Of a DNA stretch of 64,000 nucleotides, positions 1 to 8,302 are shown one piece after another. Source of the DNA: Exiguobacterium flavidum. GTDB taxonomy: Bacteria; Bacillota; Bacilli; Exiguobacteriales; Exiguobacteriaceae. Under the pieces are notes generated by a model, which saw only the letters and a list, made by a program, of their open reading frames with translations, had not been told where the DNA came from and searched no databases. The translations under genes were made by a program, and so were the position numbers. Position 1 is the stretch's first letter, and every line of letters begins with the position of its first letter. Location of the stretch: assembly GCF_003344535.1 (NCBI RefSeq), contig NZ_QPKS01000013.1:24344-88343 (forward strand), given 5' to 3'.

Positions 1-19
1 TGGTCAAGAGGTAGGTCAG

Positions 20-277
20 ATGAAAGAGAAGTTTTCACTCTTCTCGAAGAAGTGCGAGTACAATGTCTATGAGCGTGGAACATACACGATCTCATTCGAC
101 CTAGCGAAAGGAAAGTTCTCCGTCCGCGGTTCGAACGGGGACGTCGTGGCGGAATTGATCCAGGACGGGGACGAGTACCGTCTCGTCAAGGACGCGGATA
201 AGCTGTCGATGTATGAACTGCTGTCTGTCTTGAAGAGTTTGACGAACAGTGTGCTGAAGCCGCTCGCGGCTGTCTAA
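20..277 (+). CDS. Hypothetical small protein, 85 aa
   Basis: I do not recognise this protein. It is 85 residues long, has no signal peptide or membrane segment, a charged Lys-rich N-terminus, a middle part that looks beta-rich (alternating hydrophobics around residues 18-55) and a likely C-terminal helix. The ATG is preceded by an AAGAGG-type ribosome binding site at the edge of the window. A strong terminator follows directly, so the gene is a real transcription unit or the end of one that begins upstream of the window. Confidence 0.6.
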   Translation: MKEKFSLFSKKCEYNVYERGTYTISFDLAKGKFSVRGSNGDVVAELIQDGDEYRLVKDADKLSMYELLSVLKSLTNSVLKPLAAV

Positions 278-287
278 AGTGATTTGA

Positions 288-319
288 GGGAGCCTCCCTG
301 AGCGGAGGCTCCCTTTTTT
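288..319 (+). terminator. Rho-independent terminator after the first gene
   Basis: A 10-bp perfect inverted repeat (GGGAGCCTCC / GGAGGCTCCC) with a six-base loop is followed by a run of six T, ten bases after the stop codon of the 85-aa gene. Confidence 0.9.
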
Positions 320-342
320 CTGCTCATATGAGGGTTCTGTTG

Positions 343-408
343 AAAAAAGCCGAGTATCCGTCTGCACCGACTTTCAGGAAGAAAGGGGGCATTTCGGATA
401 TTCGGCTT
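343..408 (-). terminator. Possible terminator of the DUF1836 gene
   Basis: On the minus strand a 14-bp, nearly perfect stem (AAGCCGAATATCCG / CGGATACTCGGCTT) is followed by T6. The loop is long (about 30 bases), so the efficiency is uncertain. Confidence 0.5.
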
Positions 409-425
409 GTTCGCTTTCCGGCATG

Positions 426-1049
426 TCATTGATCGAGCATCTGATGCAGACGAACCTTCGCCTCGTGCGTCAGCTGCGAGATACGGCGTGCGTAGAGGCA
501 GAGCTGCAACACTTGGACTGTCTCGGCCCGATAGGCATGGAGACGCTCCAGCGAGCGTTTAAGACGCTTCTCCGTCAATTCGATCGGACCGCTCGTGTCT
601 GCATGCTGGGCATAGATGATATAGAAGTCGAGCGGACTGATCAGGTCGTCCTCGTCGATGTTCGGATTCTGGAAGACGATCGAGAGGATTTCACGCGTCT
701 CCTCGAGTGAGAACAGGTGTTTCAAGTCGTCGAGGAGATAGATGATCGCTGCCTGATTGATCGAGTACTTCTTTCCACGACGCGGAACGCCGATGATGTC
801 CCGTACCTCGCGCTTCGTCCAGTTCTGGATCGTCGTCGCCGACATATGCTCGCCGATCAGGACGTTCGCGAGATGGACGATCTCATTGATCGAGAGACCG
901 TTCTTGGCAGCATCGAAATGCTGGAGGCGCTTGACGACCTTAGGCGTCTCCTCCCCGTCTGTGCCGAGTGCCATCGTACCTATTCCTTCGCCTTCCTTCA
1001 AACGAAGAAGGCAGTTGGACAGGGTTTGTACAGCTTGAGCATCGTACAT
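426..1049 (-). CDS. DUF1836 family protein, predicted DNA-binding
   Basis: A 207-aa protein of the DUF1836 family (PF08876), found throughout Bacillota. Around residues 50-110 it carries the family's signature: a MerR-like helix-turn-helix stretch (TTIQNWTKREV, then a KYSINQAAIIYLLDDL segment), followed by a helical C-terminal part. The family is thought to be regulatory, but targets are not established. It is monocistronic, transcribed away from ald's terminator, and starts at an ATG with AGAGGAAG nine bases upstream. No ligand domain is visible. Confidence 0.75.
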   Translation of the reverse strand: MYDAQAVQTLSNCLLRLKEGEGIGTMALGTDGEETPKVVKRLQHFDAAKNGLSINEIVHLANVLIGEHMSATTIQNWTKREVRDIIGVPRRGKKYSINQAAIIYLLDDLKHLFSLEETREILSIVFQNPNIDEDDLISPLDFYIIYAQHADTSGPIELTEKRLKRSLERLHAYRAETVQVLQLCLYARRISQLTHEAKVRLHQMLDQ

Positions 1050-1126
1050 GCGATTACTTCCTCTCTAGGACGTCATTTGAACTTATATTACCAAATCGGA
1101 GCGGGAACAAGCAAACGCCCGGAACA

Positions 1127-1166
1127 AAAGAAATCCCGAGCCGCCGGGACGGACTCGGGATTTCTT
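1127..1166 (-). terminator. Terminator of ald
   Basis: Perfect inverted repeat AAATCCCGAG / CTCGGGATTT; on the minus strand it ends in a T-rich tail, just past the ald stop codon. Confidence 0.85.
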
Positions 1167-1170
1167 GAGG

Positions 1171-2295
1171 TCATGCGTGAAGGTGGAGGACATCCTCGAC
1201 CGACTTATACGTGTAGCCGAGGTCGCGTGCGACGGCTTCGTAAGTGACGAATCCTTCTGCGACGTTCAGTCCCTTCTCGAGCGACGCGTTCTCGGCAAGC
1301 GCGCGGTGCGTGCCTTTGTTCGCCAGTTCGAGGACGTACGGGAGGGTCGCATTCGTGAGCGCAAGCGTTGACGTGCGCGGTACTGCGCCAGGCATGTTCG
1401 CGACGGCATAGTGGACGACACCGTACTTCTCGTATGTCGGTGCGTCGTGCGTCGAGATACGGTCGACCGTCTCGAAGATACCGCCCTGATCGATCGCGAC
1501 GTCGACGATGACCGATCCTGGTGTCATCTGCTCGACCATCTCTTTCGTGACGAGCTTTGGAGCCTTTGCGCCCGGGATGAGCACGGCACCGATCACGAGA
1601 TCGCTCTCCGCCACTGCTTCCGCGATCGTGTACGGGTTCGAGATGAGTGTGTTGATGCTGTTGCCGAAGATGTCGTCGAGTTGACGGAGACGCTCCGGAC
1701 TGACGTCGATGATCGTCACGTCAGCGCCGAGGCCGACTGCGAGTTTCGCAGCGTTCGTCCCGACGACACCTCCGCCGATGACTGTCACTTTCGCGCGGCG
1801 GACGCCTGGTACGCCGGCAAGCAGGATTCCTTTTCCGCCATGCGGCTTCTCAAGGAATTGTGCGCCGATCTGGGACGCCATCCGACCTGCGACTTCACTC
1901 ATCGGAGTGAGAAGCGGGAGCGTGCGGTTCTTCTCGACCGTCTCGTATGCGATCGCCGTGATCTTCGAATCGACGAGTGCGCGCGTCAACTCCGGCTCTG
2001 CTGCAAGGTGGAGGTACGTGAAGAGCGTCAGATCCTGACGGAAGTATTGATACTCGGAAGCGAGCGGCTCCTTTACTTTGAGCGCGAGCTCCGCTTGACC
2101 CCATACCTCTGCTGCTGTCCCGAGGATTTGAGCGCCTGCTTTCAAATACTCGCTGTCGGTGAAGCCGGACCCCATTCCGGCTGCCGTCTCGATCAATACC
2201 GTGTGACCTTTCGCCGTCAGTGCTGCTGCCCCTGCAGGTGTCAGTGCGACGCGGTTCTCATTGTTCTTGATTTCCTTTAGTACTCCGATGATCAT
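1171..2295 (-). CDS. ald: Alanine dehydrogenase
   Basis: Alanine dehydrogenase catalyses the reversible NAD-dependent oxidative deamination of L-alanine to pyruvate and ammonia. The 374-aa length is normal for the family. The N-terminus ([20 protein letters not shown]) is the family's hallmark, and the Rossmann NAD site ([15 protein letters not shown]) lies near residue 170. The ATG has AAAGGGGA at good spacing. Upstream lies adeR, and beyond it a Na+/alanine symporter, so uptake, regulation and first catabolic step are clustered. A TATACT -10 (2336-2341, minus) has no good -35, as expected for an activator-dependent promoter, and the TTTGTG-N6-CACAAA repeat at 2395-2412 is the candidate activator site. 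Confidence 0.97.
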   Translation of the reverse strand: MIIGVLKEIKNNENRVALTPAGAAALTAKGHTVLIETAAGMGSGFTDSEYLKAGAQILGTAAEVWGQAELALKVKEPLASEYQYFRQDLTLFTYLHLAAEPELTRALVDSKITAIAYETVEKNRTLPLLTPMSEVAGRMASQIGAQFLEKPHGGKGILLAGVPGVRRAKVTVIGGGVVGTNAAKLAVGLGADVTIIDVSPERLRQLDDIFGNSINTLISNPYTIAEAVAESDLVIGAVLIPGAKAPKLVTKEMVEQMTPGSVIVDVAIDQGGIFETVDRISTHDAPTYEKYGVVHYAVANMPGAVPRTSTLALTNATLPYVLELANKGTHRALAENASLEKGLNVAEGFVTYEAVARDLGYTYKSVEDVLHLHA

Positions 2296-2335
2296 GTTGC
2301 GATCCCCTTTCGCGAATAAACGTTTCTACCCTTTC

Positions 2336-2341
2336 AGTATA
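2336..2341 (-). promoter_or_regulatory. Putative ald -10 element
   Basis: TATACT on the minus strand, about 40 bases before the ald ATG, with no recognisable -35 at 16-18 bp. The lack of a -35 fits activation by AdeR bound upstream. A cre-like TGAAAGCGTTTCA overlaps the region at 2349-2361, one base short of the consensus spacing. Confidence 0.5.
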
Positions 2342-2394
2342 CGAAAAATGAAAGCGTTTCACTTTATCGGCGAATTCAAAAATATCTTGTCTGA

Positions 2395-2412
2395 TTTGTG
2401 ACGAAACACAAA
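2395..2412. promoter_or_regulatory. Candidate AdeR operator upstream of ald
   Basis: TTTGTG-N6-CACAAA inverted repeat. The same 18-bp pattern occurs once more, at 3683-3700, between adeR and the symporter gene. It is centred roughly 74 bp before the start predicted from the TATACT at 2336-2341. B. subtilis AdeR is known to act through an inverted repeat upstream of ald. Confidence 0.65.
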
Positions 2413-2416
2413 ACAA

Positions 2417-3634
2417 TCAGAGCGGATAACGCTCAGCCTTCAGATAGAGATAAAGGTGTGCCCGTTCCGGCAGCGACTCCATCCGGATGCCTGCCTCCTC
2501 CTCGATCCGGCGCATCCGGTAAAGGATCGTGTTCGGATGGACATGGAGATGGGCAGCGACCTGCTTGACGTTGCCGTCGAAGTGGAGGAACCATTCGAGC
2601 GTCTCGCAGAGCGATGCGTCATGACTCGTGTCGTAGGCCCGCAGCCGTTCGATTTCCTCGAGACGCACGGTCTTGCGGCGGATGCGTTCCGAGAACACGG
2701 GCAAGAGCTGGAAGAGTCCGAGCCGCTCGTAACGCGTGACCGGACCGAGTTCGAACGGATAGGCTTCCTTCAGGCGCAGGACGACCTCCGCCTCTTCGTA
2801 TCTCTCCAGGACGGACAGGACGCCCGTGAACACCTCGCTGCTCGCGCAGACGAAGTCCGTATAATCGAACCGTTCGGCGAGGAGTTGGCGGAAGGATTGG
2901 ATGAACGAGTCGAATTGGAGACGCTCCCCTTGTGCACCGTCCTCGTTTGTGCTGATCCACAAGATGAAATCCTGCCCGTCATAAGCATGAAGAAGCGGAC
3001 GAACGGTCTGCTGGATCGTCAACAAATACCGGAGACGATCCGCGAGCCGCGGCGTGATCGCCTCCTTGAAACGGATGAGCAGCAGGCGGCTGATCCCGGG
3101 TGGGGCGATGTGGAGCTCCGAGAACATGCGAAGGATGTCAGCTTCGGCCATCTCCTCGTGGAGCAGTTCCCAAAAGAACTGCTCACTCTTCTCCTCCTGG
3201 CGTTTCTTCTGCATATCGAGCGCAAGCAACTGGCGCTGCGCGAGCATCGCCCCTTTTTTCAGAAGGGCGAGCTCTTCGGCGGTGAAGGGTGTGGCCCGGG
3301 CGATCGACCAGATATAGCCGAGCACATCACCGTCCTGCTTGATCGCGATGGCGACCCGGTCGTTCAGTCCGACGTCCGTCCGGGCCGAGATGACGAGCGG
3401 CTCGTCCTGTTCGGCCAGGCTCTGAATGACCTCGCCGCGCCAAAGTTGATCGATGACGGATTCAGGGACGCGTCGTCCGATGATCGTCGCGATCCGCGCC
3501 GGATCGGTATCGATCGTATGCGTACTGTACGCGAGCAGGCGATGGGCCCGGTCTTCGATCGTGATCGGGGCGTTCAGGGCGCTCCCGATTGCTTCGGCAA
3601 GCTCATCGAGTGAGTGATAGGTGGCATTCAACAT
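2417..3634 (-). CDS. adeR: PucR-family transcriptional activator of ald (AdeR-like)
   Basis: A 405-aa PucR-type regulator. The N-terminal part (to about residue 150) looks like a GAF/PucR sensory domain and the central part like the GGDEF-related CdaR/PucR region. The C-terminus carries the PucR helix-turn-helix, with the motif VKQVAAHLHVHPNTILYRMR. Position and family match B. subtilis AdeR, which activates ald in response to alanine. An in-frame ATG lies 63 bases further upstream, but the start at 3634 has AAGGAGA at the right distance and is preferred. It sits between ald (same strand) and a divergent alanine symporter, with matching inverted repeats on both sides. Confidence 0.85.
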   Translation of the reverse strand: MLNATYHSLDELAEAIGSALNAPITIEDRAHRLLAYSTHTIDTDPARIATIIGRRVPESVIDQLWRGEVIQSLAEQDEPLVISARTDVGLNDRVAIAIKQDGDVLGYIWSIARATPFTAEELALLKKGAMLAQRQLLALDMQKKRQEEKSEQFFWELLHEEMAEADILRMFSELHIAPPGISRLLLIRFKEAITPRLADRLRYLLTIQQTVRPLLHAYDGQDFILWISTNEDGAQGERLQFDSFIQSFRQLLAERFDYTDFVCASSEVFTGVLSVLERYEEAEVVLRLKEAYPFELGPVTRYERLGLFQLLPVFSERIRRKTVRLEEIERLRAYDTSHDASLCETLEWFLHFDGNVKQVAAHLHVHPNTILYRMRRIEEEAGIRMESLPERAHLYLYLKAERYPL

Positions 3635-3682
3635 AGTAGTATCTCCTTCTAGTACGAGGCTTATACGTTTACTATACTCCTG

Positions 3683-3700
3683 TTTGTGAAAAATCACAAA
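3683..3700. promoter_or_regulatory. Candidate AdeR operator between adeR and the alanine symporter
   Basis: TTTGTGAAAAATCACAAA is a perfect 7-4-7 palindrome and a second copy of TTTGTG-N6-CACAAA. A further perfect palindrome of the same half-sites turned outward (CACAATATTGTG, 3727-3738) lies inside the spacer of a weak promoter-like pair (TTGTAC 3716-3721, TTACTG 3739-3744) that would serve the symporter. Confidence 0.6.
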
Positions 3701-3789
3701 AAGATTTCCAAGCTATTGTACCTGTTCACAATATTGTGTTACTGTGAGCGGCATACACAGAAAAGAGAGAGAAAGAGGCGAAGAGTTGT

Positions 3790-5169
3790 ATGGAGGCATT
3801 GCGAATCATTTCAGGATGGATTTGGGGAATACCGAGCATGGTGTTGCTCGTCGGGACAGGGCTCTATTTCACGATCCGGATGCGTGGATTGCAGTTCCGA
3901 AGGCTCGGGCAGGCGTTCCGGCTCGCGTTCAGGAAGACGGAGAACGGAGACGGGGAGATCGGCAGCTTCCAGATGCTGATGACGTCGCTCGCTGCGACGA
4001 TCGGGAACGGGAACATCGCCGGGATCGCCGTCGCACTTACGATGGGAGGACCGGGAGCGGTCTTCTGGATGTGGGTGATCGGCCTCGTCGGTATGGCGAC
4101 GAAATATGCGGAGAGCCTGCTGGCCGTCCTCTATCGCCGCAAAAGCGACAAAGGTGAGATGGTCAGCGGTCCGATGTACTACATAGAACACGGACTTGGG
4201 AAGGCGTTCAAACCGCTTGCACTCGCGTTCGGCCTGTTCGGCCTGATCGCCTCGTTCGGTGTCGGGAACACGATCCAGGCGAACGCGATGTCGACCGTGC
4301 TCGAGAAGACGTTCGGCATCCCGCTGCTCGGGTTCGGCATCGTCCTTGCGATCGCCGTCTACTTCTCGATTCGTGGCGGTCTCGAACGGATCAGCACGAT
4401 CTCAACGATTTTCGTGCCGATCATGAGCGTCTTCTATATCGTCGCTTCGCTGATCGTCCTTGCCCTCAAGGCGGATATGATCCTGCCGGCACTCGGTCTG
4501 ATCTTCAGCTATGCGTTCCAGCCGCTTGCGCCGGCCGGGGCGTTCACGGGTGTCGCTGTCATGACGGCGCTCCAGGTCGGGGTCGCACGCGGAATTTTCA
4601 CGAACGAGGCGGGTCTCGGGACGGCTGCGCTCGTCGCGGGATCAGCAAAGACGGAACGACCGGTCGAGCAAGGATTGATCTCGATGACGAGTACGTTCAT
4701 CGTCACGCTCGTCGTCTGTACGATGACGGCGCTCGTCCTCTTGACGACAGGGTTCTGGGATCCGACTGGCGGTGCGATCTCTGGCGTCGCGCATGACGCC
4801 TCGATGTCCGGCGCGGCACTGACGTCAGCAGCGTTCGGCAGCGTGCTCGGAGGGACAGGGGAATGGGTCGTCGCCTTCTCGGTCTTCTTTTTCGGCTATT
4901 CGACGATCATCGGGTGGTACGTCTACGGGGAGAAGTGTCTCGAGTACATGGCGGGAACGACGCGGCTTAACTTCGCCTACCAGCTCATCTTCTCAGCCGC
5001 CGCCTGTTATGGAGCCGTCGCGAATCTCGATGCGCTTTGGCTCGTCGCTGACATCGCGAACGGCTTGATGATGATCCCGAACCTGATCGGGATGCTGTTG
5101 CTCTCGAAGATCGTCATCGATCATACGAAGCGCTACGAAATCGGGCGTCCGCTCAAAGAAACGGCATGA
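3790..5169 (+). CDS. alsT: Sodium:alanine symporter family protein
   Basis: A 459-aa member of the alanine/glycine:cation symporter family (AGCS, TC 2.A.25), importing alanine or glycine with Na+. The family hallmarks are present: the N-terminal GTGLYFTIRMRGLQFR stretch, the QMLMTSLAATIGNGNIAG motif near residue 60, and the GVARGIFTNEAGLGTA motif near residue 265. About ten membrane segments can be counted. It is divergent from adeR, and the shared inverted repeats suggest co-regulation with ald. Exact substrate preference (alanine or glycine) is inferred from the neighbourhood. Confidence 0.92.
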   Translation: MEALRIISGWIWGIPSMVLLVGTGLYFTIRMRGLQFRRLGQAFRLAFRKTENGDGEIGSFQMLMTSLAATIGNGNIAGIAVALTMGGPGAVFWMWVIGLVGMATKYAESLLAVLYRRKSDKGEMVSGPMYYIEHGLGKAFKPLALAFGLFGLIASFGVGNTIQANAMSTVLEKTFGIPLLGFGIVLAIAVYFSIRGGLERISTISTIFVPIMSVFYIVASLIVLALKADMILPALGLIFSYAFQPLAPAGAFTGVAVMTALQVGVARGIFTNEAGLGTAALVAGSAKTERPVEQGLISMTSTFIVTLVVCTMTALVLLTTGFWDPTGGAISGVAHDASMSGAALTSAAFGSVLGGTGEWVVAFSVFFFGYSTIIGWYVYGEKCLEYMAGTTRLNFAYQLIFSAAACYGAVANLDALWLVADIANGLMMIPNLIGMLLLSKIVIDHTKRYEIGRPLKETA

Positions 5170-5176
5170 ACGAACG

Positions 5177-5214
5177 ACAGGCTCTCCTCCCGCGACGGGA
5201 AGAGAGCCTGTTTC
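5177..5214 (+). terminator. Terminator of the alanine symporter gene
   Basis: ACAGGCTCTC / GAGAGCCTGT stem with an inner CCCG/CGGG extension, followed by only three T. It overlaps the 3' end of the convergent TauE-type gene. Confidence 0.6.
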
Positions 5215-6061
5215 AGGTCGCGCGCTTGAATCCGCGGACGACGAGCATGATCAAGAAGACGGCACTCAATCCGATCAACAGGATGAGCGAGGCCGTATTG
5301 AACGAGAGAACCTCGAGCAAAACGCTCGTCGCCACGGTCAGATAGAAGATACCGAGGTACTTCTTGACGAAGGACTGCTTGAAGTGAGTCAGTTGCTTCG
5401 CCCCGATCGGCGCACCGAGGAGTGCTCCGAGAATCAGCATGGCTCCGACGAGGAGGTCGACATCCGTGTTCGCCGCCGAATAGTTGACGAGACCTGACAC
5501 GACGATCAGAAGCGCTGAGGCGATGCTCGTTCCGACTGCCCGTTTCAGCTCGTATCCGGCGAGGCTGACGAGGAGAGGCGTGATGATGAATCCTCCGCTG
5601 ACACCGAGCAGCGAGGAGACGAAGCCGGCGAAGATGCCCGTGAAGGCGAGGGCGACATATCGATTCTTCATCCCCTTCGTATCATCGCTCTTCTGGCCGG
5701 GCCTTAGGAACTTCCATGCGAAGTAGAGCAGCAGACCCATATAGACGATCGAGATGACGAGGTGGGCGCCGTTCGCAGCCTCGAGGCGAAGGACGATCGG
5801 CGTGGCGATCGTCGAGCCGATGATGCCGACACCCCCGACGATGAGACTGTCCTTCCAGACGACGTTCTTCAGGCGAAGATGGGAGAGCGTCCCGGAAACG
5901 GTCGAACCGAGCGTCAGCATGAGGCTCGTCGCGATAGCGATGCTCGGTGAGAAGCCGAGGATCAGCAAAAGTGGGGTCAGGATGATCCCGCCGCCGATTC
6001 CAAAGAAGCCTGAAATGATGCCGATGAAGAATCCGAGCGGTAAGAAGTAGTAGAAGTCCAT
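5213..6061 (-). CDS. TauE/SafE family membrane protein (sulfite/anion exporter-like)
   Basis: A 282-aa membrane protein of the TauE/SafE family (PF01925). It shows the two inverted family repeats, GFFGIGGGIILTPLLL near residue 20 and LLGVSGGFIITPLLV near residue 155, with about eight membrane segments. Members export sulfite, sulfoacetate or other small organic/inorganic sulfur anions, but most are uncharacterised and the substrate here cannot be told. It is a single gene convergent with the alanine symporter, with a good AAAGGA ribosome binding site. Confidence 0.88.
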   Translation of the reverse strand: MDFYYFLPLGFFIGIISGFFGIGGGIILTPLLLILGFSPSIAIATSLMLTLGSTVSGTLSHLRLKNVVWKDSLIVGGVGIIGSTIATPIVLRLEAANGAHLVISIVYMGLLLYFAWKFLRPGQKSDDTKGMKNRYVALAFTGIFAGFVSSLLGVSGGFIITPLLVSLAGYELKRAVGTSIASALLIVVSGLVNYSAANTDVDLLVGAMLILGALLGAPIGAKQLTHFKQSFVKKYLGIFYLTVATSVLLEVLSFNTASLILLIGLSAVFLIMLVVRGFKRAT

Positions 6062-6138
6062 GATCCAGTTCCTTTCCTGCTGTTTGCTTCCTTTAGTATG
6101 CCGACTTCACGCACACAAGTAAAACAAGAAGGAACGGG

Positions 6139-6171
6139 AGCGGCGCCTTCAAGGGGGTTGAAGGCGCCGCT
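6139..6171 (-). terminator. GC-rich hairpin after actP
   Basis: A perfect 14-bp stem (AGCGGCGCCTTCAA / TTGAAGGCGCCGCT) with a five-base loop lies just past the actP stop. The following minus-strand tail is only moderately T-rich. Confidence 0.7.
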
Positions 6172-6178
6172 AGGGGGA

Positions 6179-7735
6179 TTATTCTTTTGACGCGGCGGCT
6201 TCCGTCGCTGCATCGATGCCGGTGTTGGCCTTGACGAGAATCCGTTCGAAGTTACCGGCGACTTCGTCCGATTTAGTAAGATACGTCCCGATGATTGCCC
6301 CAAGGAAGCCAAGTGGAATCGAGACGATCCCCGGATTCGCGAGTGGGAAGAGGGCTTCCCCGACGAATACGGCTGAACCGTCGACTGCCCAAAGGTTCGG
6401 GCTGAGTGCGACGAGGATCAGTGAAGACAGTAGACCGACCAGCATTCCGAAGACGGCTCCGCCAGTATTGAAACGGCGCCAGAAAATCGTGAACAGAATG
6501 ACCGGGAGGTTTGCGCTCGCTGCGACCGCGAAGGCGAGCGAGACGAGGAAGGCGACGTTCATCGACTGGGCGAAGAGCGCGAGTGCCATCGACAGCAGCG
6601 CCACGACGACCGATGCGATTCGTGCCGCAGTCATCTGTTCGCGTTCCGTCGCAGTTCCTTTGCGCAGGATATGACCGTAGAAGTCATGCGCGAAGGCTGA
6701 TGCCGCTGACAGGACGAGTCCCGCCACGACGGCGAGGATCGTCGCGAAGGCGACGGCTGCGACGAAAGCGAACAGCAAGTCTCCGCCAAGTGCCTGCGCG
6801 AGAAGCGGCGCTGCCATGTTGCCGGCTGCGTTCGCTGCGATGATCTTATCCGAACCGACGAATGCCGCGGCACCGAAGCCGAGGAAGATTGTCAGGATGT
6901 AGAAGGCGCCGATGATCCAAGTGGCGATGACGACGGACTGGCGGGCAGTCGGTGCATCCTTGACCGTGAAGAAACGGATCAGGATATGTGGAAGACCTGC
7001 CGTACCGAGGACGAGCGCCAGGTTGAGCGAGATCGTATCGAGCGGGAGCTTGAACTTGTTGCCCGGGTTCAGGAAATCTGCTCCGAGCGGTGTCGCCGTG
7101 CTGACCTCAGAGAACATCTTCATGACCGAGAAATCGAACTTCGCGAACACGAGGAAGGAGATGACAGCAGTGCCGGCCATCAAGAGGACGGCTTTCGTGA
7201 TCTGGACCCACGATGTCGCCGTCATGCCGCCGAAGACGACATAGACCGTCATCAGGATCCCGACGACGATGACGCTCGTCGTATACGGGATGCCGAGCAG
7301 GAGTTCAATCAAGGCACCGGCTCCGACGAGCTGGGCGATCATGTAGAAGATCGAGATGACGATCGAGTTGAGTGCGGCGACGCCGCGGACACGTGGTTTG
7401 TTGAAGCGTGCCGCGATCATGTCAGCCATCGTGTATTTCCCGAGGTTACGGAGCGGCTCCGCGACGAGGTACAGGACGACGAGATAGGCGACGAGGAAAC
7501 CGATCGAGTAGAAGAACCCGTCGAATCCTGCGAGCGCGATCATCCCGGCGATTCCGAGGAACGATGCGGCCGACATGTAGTCGCCGGCGATCGCGAGACC
7601 GTTCTGCGTCCCCGTCAGACCGCCGTCTGCCGTATAGAAATCACTTGCCGTCTTCGTCTTGCGGGCAGCGAAGTATGTAATGACAAGCGTCAATCCGACG
7701 ATTGCCGCAAAAAGTGCTACAGCAGTATAGTTCAT
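6179..7735 (-). CDS. actP: Cation/acetate symporter, SSS family
   Basis: A 518-aa sodium:solute symporter of the ActP type, importing acetate and related monocarboxylates. It shows the family's first membrane segments, the FYTADGGLTGTQNGLAIAGD motif near residue 40, and the GGMTATSWVQITKAVLL motif near residue 175. About 13 membrane segments are visible. The start at 7735 has AAGGAGG and overlaps the stop of the small yjcH-like gene by 4 bp, so the two are translationally coupled, as in the E. coli acs-yjcH-actP operon. No acetyl-CoA synthetase gene is present nearby. A cre site upstream suggests CcpA repression. Confidence 0.93.
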   Translation of the reverse strand: MNYTAVALFAAIVGLTLVITYFAARKTKTASDFYTADGGLTGTQNGLAIAGDYMSAASFLGIAGMIALAGFDGFFYSIGFLVAYLVVLYLVAEPLRNLGKYTMADMIAARFNKPRVRGVAALNSIVISIFYMIAQLVGAGALIELLLGIPYTTSVIVVGILMTVYVVFGGMTATSWVQITKAVLLMAGTAVISFLVFAKFDFSVMKMFSEVSTATPLGADFLNPGNKFKLPLDTISLNLALVLGTAGLPHILIRFFTVKDAPTARQSVVIATWIIGAFYILTIFLGFGAAAFVGSDKIIAANAAGNMAAPLLAQALGGDLLFAFVAAVAFATILAVVAGLVLSAASAFAHDFYGHILRKGTATEREQMTAARIASVVVALLSMALALFAQSMNVAFLVSLAFAVAASANLPVILFTIFWRRFNTGGAVFGMLVGLLSSLILVALSPNLWAVDGSAVFVGEALFPLANPGIVSIPLGFLGAIIGTYLTKSDEVAGNFERILVKANTGIDAATEAAASKE

Positions 7736-8058
7736 CGTGTCTCCTCCTTGATACGCTCGACCAGCTCGTCGAAGCGTTTCGCGCGTTTGCTGTAAAGGAT
7801 GCAAAACGTCCACGTCATGATGAATTGAGCGAATGCGAACATCCAGGCCCAGGAGACGTCGCCGACCGCCTTCTCATTGAGGAAGGTCGCATAGCTCGTC
7901 AGAATCGGCAGAGTGAAGTAGAAGATCATGGAAAAAAGGATGGCGGGCAGGATGAAGCCGTTCTTTTGGCGCATCAACTGATGAAAGGCAGGACTTGCTA
8001 CGATTTCCTCGGCAGATTTCGTAGAGGTCGATCGGACCGTGTTCGCTACATCATGCAT
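7732..8058 (-). CDS. yjcH: DUF485 small membrane protein, YjcH-like
   Basis: A 108-aa DUF485 protein with two membrane segments (around residues 34-54 and 68-88) and a charged C-terminus. Members of this family precede ActP-type acetate symporters in many bacteria and are presumed to support the symporter. The 4-bp overlap with actP shows the same arrangement. It is first in the two-gene operon, behind a regulatory region with a cre site and ACCAA/TTGGT palindromes. Confidence 0.88.
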   Translation of the reverse strand: MHDVANTVRSTSTKSAEEIVASPAFHQLMRQKNGFILPAILFSMIFYFTLPILTSYATFLNEKAVGDVSWAWMFAFAQFIMTWTFCILYSKRAKRFDELVERIKEETR

Positions 8059-8143
8059 CGAGTTACCTCCTAAAATGAAATGAATTTAGATTCATTATAG
8101 AAAGAACACGATTGGAAAAGCTATCCTAATTTTTATGACCTGA

Positions 8144-8177
8144 TACCAAATATTATACTGATATTGGTCATACCAAT
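8144..8177. promoter_or_regulatory. Overlapping ACCAA/TTGGT palindromes upstream of yjcH-actP
   Basis: Three half-sites (ACCAA at 8145, TTGGT at 8164, ACCAA at 8172) form two overlapping inverted repeats, including ATTGGT-CAT-ACCAAT. They look like an operator; the regulator is unknown to me. Confidence 0.35.
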
Positions 8178-8181
8178 TTAT

Positions 8182-8195
8182 TGTAAGCGTTTTCA
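8182..8195. promoter_or_regulatory. cre site (CcpA) upstream of yjcH-actP
   Basis: TGTAAGCGTTTTCA matches the catabolite-responsive element consensus TGWNANCGNTNWCA at every fixed position. It fits catabolite repression of acetate uptake. Confidence 0.7.
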
Positions 8196-8273
8196 ATAGT
8201 GACAAACATGTGAACGATATATTAAAATAATTAATTGGCTAAAAAAAAGTTCTAAAGACCTAGTACTGATCTA

Positions 8274-8302
8274 AAGAAAAAACGCTTCATTCCGAAGCGT
8301 TC
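8274..8302 (-). terminator. Terminator overlapping the end of the TVP38-like gene
   Basis: Stem AACGCTTC / GAAGCGTT with a five-base loop and a minus-strand T6 tail. The stem includes the last codons and the stop of the gene. Confidence 0.85.

Noticed and set aside
2349..2361. cre-like TGAAAGCGTTTCA in the ald promoter region
   Set aside because: One base short of the cre consensus spacing; kept only as a remark in the promoter entry, not as a separate site.
2456..3613. A 385-codon plus-strand frame opposite adeR
   Set aside because: Antisense to a clear PucR-family gene, no ribosome site, no motif.
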